Assembly: GCF_902362185.1 (NCBI RefSeq)
Contig: NC_044496.1
Location: 50,924,636-50,988,635, forward strand
DNA length: 64,000 nt
Source: Chanos chanos
Taxonomy: Eukaryota; Chordata; Actinopteri; Gonorynchiformes; Chanidae
Direction of reading: 5' to 3'
Each line of letters begins with the position of its first letter. The first letter of the stretch is position 1. The notes under the pieces were generated by a model. The model saw only the letters and a list, made by a program, of their open reading frames with translations. It did not search any database and was not told where the DNA came from. Below, in pieces: positions 1 through 9,358 of the stretch. The position numbers were made by a program, and so were the translations under genes.

Positions 1-18
1 CTGTGCCAACGTCTTTAC

Positions 19-2183
19 CTGCAGATGGCCCTTGAGGGAAAGGTAGATGGCCCTGGATGATCTGTCGACTGGAGGTGAATGGTGCAAAACCACACACTAG
101 ACGGAACATGGTCACTCCCACAGACCAGACAGTGGCTGGGCCTGCCGTATACTCACTATGCAGGAACCATTCAGGTGGTGCATATTGAAAGGTTCCTGCA
201 AAGTAGTCGTAAGGGCAGTCCTGAAGCAGGTCTCCGCAGCCAAAGTCGATGAGTTTGACCGTGTGAGAGTCCGTCAGAATGAGCACGTTTTCAGGCTTCA
301 CGTCACGGTGGAGAACCCCGCGCTTCTCGCAGTGACGCAAAGCCCTCAACAACTGCTTCATCACCTCGCGAGTCACATTCTCGTCCAGGGAGCCACCCTG
401 CGCTTCGCAGAATTCGGCGAGATCCTGACAGGGTTCAAGCAGCTCCAAGATCAAAACGAACTGACTTGGTTGTTCAAACCACTCCAACAGCCGTAGGATA
501 TTTGAACAGTGAGGGGCTGCGTTCACCATGCTCATCAGAGCCACCTCCAAAGGCAAAGTACCCTGTCCAGGCTACAGAAAACACAGGTGATGTGAAGGGA
601 AGTTTGTGCTTTGTGCCATTAACACAGGTTCAATGGGATCATGCTTCAAATTCAGTATTGCTCTCTCTAGTGCCCTGAGAACAGCTTAAAAAATCAGTGA
701 AACACAAATAGATAACTTACAATCTCAAGCGTCTCCTCTGCCCTGTCTTTAGAGATATACTTGATGGCAACCTGAAGAAATCAAAATCTGACCTGAGTCT
801 ACATATATCTCTGAGCTGTGACGATTAGAATGCTACAATCACTACACAAACATGAAGCCAATCAGAAAAGGTAGTTCAACAGTAGTGGTAGTTACATTTC
901 TTTCAATGGCTGAAGCTAGGGGAATGCTGTCGCACAATATTTGAGATAAAAATAAACTAATAAAGAGTTCCAGTTGTAATATGAAGCTTTTTACACTGTT
1001 ATTAAAGTGATCGTACTTCAAATCCGTGACAGCAAAAGTTTGATGAGTTTTAGTAAGGCCAGCAAGCTATGAGACAAAGATTTTCGTCGTGACACAAAAA
1101 ACAGAGGGTTATAGTTACGGTCTTACAGGCATTTGATCCTCAATGCGGATCCCAGCAAAAACACTTCCAAATCCACCTTCTCCAAGGAAGTGCTGCTCCA
1201 TGTACGACTCCTCAAACGTAGCTACGATGTGAAGAAAACATATGTTACTCTCTGTGAGAACGTTATATCTGAAACATTTCCATGAGGTGACTATCAGATC
1301 AATTTCAGACCTCTGTGTTGACGTTTGGCACGTCTGCCGCCTTTGGTGGAAAGGCCTGCTTTTTGCCGGGACCGCTTCAACCCCTGATGCCCTGGCTCTT
1401 CCTGTGGAGGTTTATCCTCCTCCTCCTCACAAAGTCTGCTGGACTTTGTGTGGCCCTCACTGTTTGGCTGAAGCTTCTTGCTACAGCCCTGCCTCATACT
1501 GATCTGAGGCTTGTGGCCCGTGGCCTGTCCAATGGCCACGTCTGGGGCCATAGCGGAGGAGACAGCTGCCACCCGGCCCTTGGGCGTTACAGTGGGGCAA
1601 CTCTGACTGGCTACTTCCAAACATTTGTCTGGATCGACAGGCAATGGAGGCAGTGGGGTTTGGAGGTGGGTGCTAAATACTGCTCTCTCCTCTCTCTCTC
1701 CACTAAACTGTGAGCACGGCTCTCTCTTCCTCCCGATTGCCTTGCATCTCTCATAGAGTAAACTATCTGAAGCTGAGAGGAAACAGCAGTAAAAAGATTA
1801 CTGGAACCTTTTAAGGATACACCCTCGTCTGCTAATTCTGTTAACATCATTTCTCATTACAAAACATTAAGTGCACTATCTTTCATGACTGGAACTCTTC
1901 AAAAGTTTTTTTAATGTATACTTAAGAGCTGTTCCGGCACACACATTAATTCAGTGACAATTGTTCTCAATACTAGTCTGTTACAAATGGAAATTGACCA
2001 ACATTTAAATTTACCAGTCGTACGGATTATCGATACGGGCCTTTTTTAAAAAACGAACGATCGGGATCGTGTCACAACATTGTTATTTGTTTTCTGATCG
2101 CTGTTATATTAAATATGACTGAAAATAAGCAATAAATAGTAGTCGCTCGAAAAGTACTTACCCGGTTTCGTTTTCAAAAACAT
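19..2183 (-). CDS. K1: PIM-family Ser/Thr kinase, 3' exon outside the window
   Basis: Exons in gene order are 2183-2162 (ATG, 7 codons plus one base), 1772-1311, 1221-1127 (Gly loop), 771-721 (VAIK) and 562-19 (catalytic core). The last exon, which should lie about 150 bp further left, is off the window. All splice sites are GT..AG and the phases agree with the complete copies. The visible core keeps HRDVKPEN, DFGCGD and PPEW. The N-terminal exon differs slightly from its paralogs, for example KRQHR instead of KRQRR at the end of the basic stretch. It is expected to act as a cytoplasmic/nuclear Ser/Thr kinase of the PIM group. The product is inferred from family similarity and expression is unknown. 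Confidence 0.85.
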
Positions 2184-3847
2184 TTCTCTATGCTGTATTA
2201 AGTTTTACTTCGTAAAAGACCATGAAAATGTCGCCTGAGATAAATCTCATCAATCTGAGTTTTGTTGTCTTATCATGTATCCGCTGACAACCTCGCAGAA
2301 TTCGAAGGTGTTCATTATGATTTAGTGACAATTCGAAGATAAACGTAAGAACTTTGGTTACCATGTCAACATTACCTTTAAGGAAGTCTAAATGGCGAGA
2401 TGTCCGTATCGGAAGAAGCTTTTCCAATAATGGATGCAGGATTTCAACACTAAGTTACACTCCATCATAACCCACCCTAGCCCTCTCCGGTCCACTAATT
2501 ACCCGACTCCCGTACACAGAGAGCAGAAATCTACCCAAGGGCACAGCGGTAGTCATATAATCAAGTTACTTTTGAAAGAAATAACCCGAACAGTCAGGAC
2601 ACTGAACCGTAAATGTATCTGACAGCATGAACTGTAAGGGGTCTGAGATAATACCAATCCCAGCCACATTCCTCATATAAAGGCAGACTATACGAAACCT
2701 CCGCTCCTAGATTAGCCTGAGCGCTAACATGAAGGGGACGAGGATGACGATCCATCAACAATTTCAGTTAGCTGAATAAAAGAGTTTTAATCATGTTCAA
2801 ATGCTCTCCTTAAAAGCAGCCTTTAAAGACTGATACTCCTCAAAACTTTAATATAAGTTACCTCGATGCTACATCTTTCCAAGTCTCCTTAAACGCAGTT
2901 GCATTGAAATGTGTCTCTAGCTAGTGACCCGCATAGATCTTTCATCCCCGTTATTCAGAACGGTTTAACGGACTCGAGCTGGCCTGTTGTGGACTAGTTG
3001 TGAGACGAGCAAGAGACAAGAAATGATTCTTCAAGGCTGCACATGAACAAAATCAGAGGAAAACGTCATGTTTTTAGAATCTGTCATGTCTCACCCCACC
3101 TCTTCCAACACCTCCCCTCTATTTGTTTCACTCATACTGCCTTTGTGGGAATCCAGCAATTCAGTAGTTTGCACAGTGCAACATACCTTTTGCTTTCCAT
3201 TTCAAGGGATATCGTTATGTTTCGTCAAGTGTGGCTGTTTGGTGCTTTATACAACACTACTCACATAGCTCAGCCCAAATTCCAAATTAAAACCACAGCA
3301 ATGATGGAAAAGGGAAACTTGATGTGGGTGCCATCTACACCTCTCCTATAGAGCTGGCCAAATTAGCTGAAATTGGGAGCGTCACGTTATATTTCTCCCC
3401 TGGGTCCTAGTGTCCCTTTTTTTACGAGACAGCAGATATCTCGTATGACGGAAAACCCGCAGTGAAAATCATTTCCAGAATGACCGGAATCTTATGTGAT
3501 CTAAAAACTGGTCTTTTCAGTCACAGTAAAAACAAAAAATAAATGAAAAAACACAGAGGGCTTAGAGGAGTCCTCACATACATGTGGCTCTTTATGGAAG
3601 CCAAAATTGTCAGTGCACTGCCATCAGCTGACAAGGTATTTGCTCCACAGGTATGTGGCCTCAGACATAAATAGTGATAACCGAGAAGTGTCAGCTAAAT
3701 GAACAAAGCTCTAATAGATATGAGGTATTATTTAAGGACACCATGCATTTATAACTGATGACATGCTCCCTGTACGGATTCCTTTGTCTGATGGAAATGC
3801 AGATTAGTTTGTGCTGAATGTCAATTTTCACCAAATTTTTAAAACAT
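2184..3847. other. Upstream region of K1, no gene seen
   Basis: This holds the putative 5' leader and promoter of K1. An open stretch on the minus strand (about 2360-2189) forms an upstream ORF that ends in TAG a few bases before the K1 ATG. Around 2948-2976 lies a cluster of AACGG/CCGTT motifs repeated upstream of the other kinases. Short open frames on the plus strand here (for example 3043-3351) are shared by all cassettes only because of recent duplication; they show no protein signature. Confidence 0.5.
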
Positions 3848-5226
3848 TACAGTTTTTGCCGATTGCAAAAGCACCAAAATCTTGACTTTCGTAACCATGC
3901 CTTAAACAAAGGCACCAAAACTACAAACACATATTCTGCTTTGCACTTTGCAATTCTGCAACACACTGTTTGCAGAACACTACACACTGTCTCTTACATT
4001 AGACACATTGATCATGGATGAAACCTCTTGTAATCATTGGGAAAACACTTCTATTAGAAATGCAAAACATACCTGAAATTGGCAACACCCAAACACACAT
4101 ATGAAAACACTTGTACAGTAATTGAACACCAATCAGTCTGAGCCTTAGCACTACAAACAGACCTCAGGTAAGCTTTTGGTGGGGGTGGGGTGTCAGTGGG
4201 GGCTCCTGCAAGGAGTCTGCAAGGTGTTCTCCATTACCATGCCACCCTAGGTCACCACAACACAGCACACATAATCACATTTCTGGATGCGCTACATACT
4301 TGTTCTGGACAGACCAGAGCAGCCGAGGTTTGTTGTGATCTGGGAAAATGTTAGTTCCCACCAGGTTGCTCTTGTCGGAGACTGGTTCACCAACAGCAAT
4401 AATTTCACAGTTGTATACTTGCCCCCTTACTTCCCATTTCTCAGTCCTACTGAGGAATTCTTTTCGGCTCGGCGTTGGAAAGTGTATGACCACCAACCAC
4501 ATGCCCGCCTGCCTCTTCTGCAAGCAATGGAAGAGGCATGCGCAAACATTGAGGTGGGGTCAGTCCAGGGTTGGATATGGCACTCAAGACGATATTTTCC
4601 CTGTTCCCCAGCCAGGGATGATATTCCTTGCGACGTGAACAAGGTGATGTAGCCAGACCCCAACAGAAGGCAGGATCCATAAACCATCCACCTCCCTTAC
4701 AGTTCCTTACAATACCAATTTCTGTTGACCATTGCACTGTAATTTTACTGTAATTATTTTTTAGTTTGTATTGATTACTGTGCTGCAATTCGGTTTTTCT
4801 TTGTGTCTTCTTGTGGTTGTAAAAACCTACAATGACAAAAAAAACTAAGCTGTATATATTTTTCTTCTGAAGCTTTTCTTTTTTGTGTGTTCACTGAAAT
4901 GAGAGTAGATGTACTGTACTGGAACAATCTTTCACAGGAGCCTGTAGGAGACAATTAAAAAGGTATACGAAATACTAAAGACAGAAGTGTTTTGTATAAA
5001 GAACATCAGTATGTTGTTGCTGCTTTCAAAGAGTAATTCAAATGGTGCATGTGTGAATCATTTTGTTGCAAAAATGCCATTTTGAAAAAGGATTGTTAGG
5101 TTTTTATTGCAGAGTTTCATTTTGAGTTTCATTTTCAAGTGAGATGTTTATCTCCGATGTGTGTAGAGTTTTGACACAATGAGTGAAATTCTGCAACAAG
5201 TTTGTAAGCAATCATAAAAAATTGTA
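3848..5226 (+). mobile_element. T2 copy: Tc1/mariner-type DNA transposon remnant
   Basis: The left end begins TACAGTTTTTGCCGATTGC. The right end, reversed, reads TACAATTTTTTATGATTGCTT, so imperfect terminal inverted repeats with TA at both edges frame 1.38 kb. Inside is only the C-terminal third of a DDE transposase. The same insertion occurs after K5 and K6 in the same spacer context, so it predates those duplications. It is absent after K3, where about 0.2 kb of other sequence lies instead. Confidence 0.75.
4265..4675 (+). pseudogene. Transposase C-terminal fragment (IS630/Tc1-mariner DDE) in T2
   Basis: Homology begins with a TFLDALH-like segment that is out of frame with what follows. 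It continues as FVVIWENVSSHQ, LPPYFPFLSPTEEFFSARRW and QGWIWHSRRYFPC, the standard order of the DDE_3-type transposases common in fish genomes. The second catalytic acidic residue is Glu in WEN where active relatives have WDN, and the N-terminal DNA-binding half is missing. The gene is dead. Near-identical fragments lie at 43595-44005 and 54073-54485. Confidence 0.75.
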
Positions 5227-5737
5227 ATATTTCACAACTTAGACACCATGTCAGAAAAGAGTGAGTTTGTTTTTTTCTTTAACAGTTTCTAAGAAGGATT
5301 CTTTTGGCCAAATACAGTTCATATAAAGCAACAAAGAAAGGTCTTACCTCTTTTTCATTATTTGTCATTTACGTGTACTTTTGACCCTTGAGTGGTTTAA
5401 TCATGGGATATTTCAACTTTTACTTATGTCACTTTCCAGAGAGGTGTCTTTTACCTTTGCTTTGCATTATTACATGTGTAAATACAATGTGACTGCCCTT
5501 TAACTTCATGAAATTACAGCCCACATCTATTTTATGTGACAAAGTGGTAATGCCGTTGTAAAAATGGATATAAATGTTGATTATTTCTTACATCTAGGTG
5601 GAGTGACATTCAAGGCCTGCAGGCCGTCCCTCACTGCAGCTGATGTCACTGTTTACATCTCAACAACAACACACAAACTGATGGTAAAGGTTTAGGAAAG
5701 TGGCCAAGAGGAAATCTTTGAGGTCCAGAAGAAACAT
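5227..5737. other. Spacer with an exon-like segment on the plus strand
   Basis: Mostly featureless AT-rich DNA shared with the spacers after K3, K5 and K6. At 5598-5689 a 92-bp block is framed by CTAG acceptor-like and AAAG|GT donor-like sites and is open in one frame (begins GVTFKACRPSLTAADV on the plus strand). No flanking exon was found, so it may be a leftover of an older gene. Confidence 0.35.
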
Positions 5738-5922
5738 TACAGTTTTTTTCGGAATCCTTAAACACCAACAGTGATTGTTGAAGCAATCTCTGAAACCATT
5801 AACACTTGTATCCAATGCATTTACCAAGTGTGCCAAGCTGAATGCACATTCTCTGCTTTACACTCAGTTTGTAATTTTATAACACGTTTTTTGCAAAACT
5901 GTAAGCACAACTCACTGCTTTA
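5738..5922. mobile_element. Left end of transposon T3, interrupted by T1
   Basis: The T3 terminal sequence TACAGTTTTTTTCGGAATCC starts at 5738 and runs 185 bp to the T1 junction, the same position as in the complete T3 copies at 24302 and 45061. The right part of T3 is missing in this cassette. Confidence 0.7.
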
Positions 5923-7239
5923 TACAGTTTTTTTTACAATTGCTTAAACACTAAAATTCAAAATAACACACAGTTACTGAAACCTGACACTCAAGGAGCA
6001 AAACCTCAGCCCAGATCTGCACAACTATAAGCACATTCTCAGCCTTTCACTTTTTGCAAAACTCTACACACAGTGTTTTGCAAAACATTAAACACACTTC
6101 TCTACATTAGACACAGAAATCTAACATGATGTCACTTCTTTGCCACTTCAAGGCACTGCCCTTCAAAATACCACACTTATGAACCAATTGATCAAACACG
6201 GCCGTCAGGTGTGCAGACACTTAGGTGGTTAATTGTAAGCTCACAAATCAGGCATAAGCACTATAAAAAGGCAACAGGTGAGTTTACCTGTCTTCAGCTT
6301 AAATGGAACATTGGCCACAGAGCTATTTTGACTGCCCCAAGACAACGTGGTGGTAACATCACATTCTGTGCTGCAATCATGCAGAATGGGACCCTCCACT
6401 GCTATGCCAAATAGGGTCCTTACAACATAGCCCACATTCTCACACTGTTCAACAGACTACACAATATTGACACCTCAGAAGACCATACACAATTTTCATT
6501 TCAATACCTCCCACCATACTCTCCCCTCCTTAACCCCGTTGAGGAGTTTTTTTTCTGCATGGCGGTGGAAGGTTTACGATCTCCAACCCTATGTCAGGAT
6601 ACCCCTCATTCTAGCCATGGAGGAGGCCTGCGACCAAATTGATGCAGCTTCTGTGCAGGGATGGATTCGCCATTGAAGAAGATTCTTCCCTTGCTGTCTT
6701 GCAAGAGAGGACATTGCCTGTGATGTAGATGAAGTGCTGTGGCCAGATCCAGCTCGGCGGAGAAATGATGCTTAGGTTGTTGGGGTTTTTTTTTTTATAG
6801 GTTATTCATGCTTTTTTTTGTCTCCAAATGTGTTTACAGTGTTTATGGCATGTACTAAATATTTTCATCACTGTGCAGTACTGGTCTTGTGTGTTGTGTT
6901 TGATCAATGTATTCACGCACTTTACTTTAAAGATATCTCTGAAAAAATCAAATCCAGACTATATCATTAGAAAAGTAGAAATGTTAAGTGTTTTAGATTG
7001 AGCACAGCAGTGTGTAACTGGTTCAAACAGAATTGGATCATATGAACCATGTGTGTGCCATATAGTGACAAAGGTGGGTTTTTATAAATTACTGTATAGT
7101 TTTGAATGAAAGGTTTAATTTTGCAAAAGATCTGAGGTGTTCTGCTACTTGTGTGTGTGATTGTGTGAATTGTGTGTAGTGTTTTGACAAAATGAGCCCT
7201 GTTTTCAAAATTGTGCTTAAGCAATTGTAAAAAACTGTA
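5923..7239 (+). mobile_element. T1 copy (1.3 kb, internally deleted) with a transposase fragment
   Basis: The left end starts TACAGTTTTTTTTACAATTG. The right end, reversed, starts TACAGTTTTTTACAATTGCT. The transposase start region is fused directly to the GHRAIL segment, removing the DNA-binding half. What remains covers QNGTLH, FQYLPPYSPLLNPVEEFF and RWKVYDLQPYVRIP to QGWIRH, with a T-run length change and a stop. The left flank is T3, but the right flank matches a different site (see findings), so this copy appears to be a recombinant of two T1 insertions. Confidence 0.8.
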
Positions 7240-7682
7240 ATTTGTGGATGTTTTATATAAAGTAAGTTTGCTTACTTCCTCTCATGGTGAAGTAGCTAAT
7301 TGTGAGATGTCACAACAACACTCTCTCAAAACAAAATTCTGTAACTGCGATGCAGTGATATTCATTGATCCAGAGTCAGAGTCAGATGTCTCTTATTAAA
7401 GGGTGAAATATGACAATCTTTCCTCCCAGTTTGTGTTGAAATATTTGGTTCCATGTCATGGGTCGATGATAATCAAAAACTTGACAACTTTCAACAGTTA
7501 TGATAACGGTTATTTAATATTTAACTTATTACAAAACCATTCGTAGCCATTTATTAATATACAGTGCAAACAGCCAAATACAGTGAGTCTAACATTTTTA
7601 ACAATTAACTTGAAAAGATGCTTCAGTTGGATTCCGTTGTGTGGTGAATTCTAGGCACTTAAGTGTTGAAATATTCATGCAG
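7240..7682. other. 3' flank of C1
   Basis: No gene is seen. On the minus strand it carries the AATAAA signal for C1 at 7555-7550. It is closely conserved among all cassettes from about 7270 onward. Confidence 0.5.
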
Positions 7683-8684
7683 TCATTTGTTGTCAGCTTG
7701 GTCTAAGATTTGCTGCAGTTTTTCATGAACAGTCTTCGGCTGATGCTCTGCTCCCAGCGTGCCTCTGGCTGCCAGCAGCAGTGCTGGCATACAGGAGGGA
7801 CCATACTGTGGAAAGAGATTCTGGCTGAGATAGGGAACCCAAATTCTGTACATCCACTGTTGCATTGACAATTGCTTCATCTGAAATTTTCACTTCAAAT
7901 GAAACAGTACTGTAACTGAGAACTCCTCTCCCCATAACTCACTCATTTAGCTTTTCAGAGTAAACTCTGTAAGAACTACCGCTTTGTATTTGCTTACTCT
8001 CCATGGCTACTAAATCTCCTGCTAAAAGTCCTGCTACAACACTGTACAATACCTCCAAAACATTTAGTGTGTAACACCATGCAGCCCTTTCTATATCACT
8101 GTCAGCAGTTTCATTCCAAATTCAATCAAAATTGAATTAGTTCTCGGGTTCACTTGATCTGAGATTTAACAAATTCCGCTATTGAGGAACAGCCCACAAT
8201 ATGAAAAAAACAAAAAACAAAAACGTGATGATGGATGAAAGTCAGAGGACAAATGCTCACCACTGGCTCTTCATCAGGGTGAGTGTTGCAGTGCTGGAGG
8301 TAGCTCCTGTGAAGCTTGGTCAGGTCACTGAGGAAGGACCAAGCTTTTCTCAGGCCTGTGAGCCTCTGCTCCAGCTCATCACGCTCTTTCTGCAGTCTCC
8401 GCACATGAGCCTCACTCCTGAAAATGGATGGACAGAGAAATAAAAAGAGAAATGAAAACAGACGTCAGTTTGCATCAAATGTTCAATATAGCTTCTGGAA
8501 TGGAAGAGACTGAAAACTGGAACTGGAGACTGAATCGTTATATTTTTTGTCCCAATACAAAAAAAAAAGCATTTTACATAAATAACAGATTATTGATGCT
8601 TAATTTAAGTAATGCAATAAGGAAAAGGTTACTCACCCTAAGTTCCTGCTGGACCCTTTTTAACGTTTTTGTCATTCTACTCAT
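7683..8684 (-). CDS. C1: small predicted coiled-coil protein, unrecognised
   Basis: Proposed exons are 8684-8637 (MSRMTKTLKRVQQELR), 8410-8261 (50 codons) and 7856-7683 (58 codons with TGA), giving about 123 aa. Exon 2 encodes an amphipathic helix (RRLQKERDELEQRL) continuing into LRKAWSFLSDLTKLHRSYLQHC. Exon 3 starts WMYRIWVPYL, contains a Pro/Gly-containing hydrophobic stretch (FPQYGPSCMPALLL) and ends in a short helix-like KLQQILDQAD. No catalytic motif or membrane segment was seen and I do not recognise the family. A polyadenylation signal AATAAA lies about 130 bp past the stop (minus strand, 7550-7555). A GC box (9186-9193) about 0.5 kb upstream suggests its own promoter. The exon 2 acceptor is uncertain: the first AG (exon from 8417) gives a stop, while the third AG (exon from 8410) keeps the frame. 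C1 alone has a good TTTCAG acceptor at 7880 that would add eight codons to exon 3. Confidence 0.55.
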
Positions 8685-9358
8685 GTTTATTTTCACACTG
8701 TTTAAACTTGTACTTATACCACGTCGCTGGGATAACTAGGTTAAAATGGAAAAAAACCTGCCACATTATGGAATTGTAAGTTCACTGTCAGTCATCTCCA
8801 TTCAGTATTTTGCTTGTACACTTGCGCCAAATACCTGGTGTTTAACCGCGAACGTGGTTGAATGTTTACTTCAAACCACTACATTTTCTGGGGGTACACT
8901 GAAAAACAAGACTTCAAAACCGTTAAAAAGCAAATGCTTATCTATCAATACGGACGCATACTGAAATTGCATATTACAAGAGTTTTTGAAAGATTCCCAA
9001 ATCAACATGGATGCTTAAATTGAATATGTGCCAGCAATTGTTCCACTATGACCCAAAAATGATCCATTCCACAACTACGTTTCTTATTCTTCCTGCTTTT
9101 GAAAGCGACATGCAATAATATCGGGGCAACACCGCCAACTAACGACTTGAAATGGTGCTGACACAATGGATTGGGCACTTGAACTGGGGCGGGACTGCTC
9201 TAGGTCCTGAAGGGACAGGTACCTCAAATCTTCCACCCTCTTCTTTACCTATATGTTTAATGTGATTAACAGATTTTGTATCAAGTTTCATTTACTAAAT
9301 TCCATAGGAAAATTTCTATGTTTTCTAATATCAATCATATCAAAATTAGATGTAAATC
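8685..9358 (-). promoter_or_regulatory. Intergenic region between K2 and C1: kinase 3' UTR and probable C1 promoter
   Basis: About 0.67 kb separates the K2 stop from the C1 ATG. A GC box (GGGGCGGG on the plus strand, 9186-9193) is conserved in all six such regions (also 19256, 28830, 38907, 49589 and 62288) and is the only GC-rich island in the spacer. That favours a promoter for the C gene. No AATAAA was seen close after the K2 stop. The first clear one on the minus strand (8691-8686) directly precedes the C1 ATG, so the kinase transcript may run into the C gene. Confidence 0.4.
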
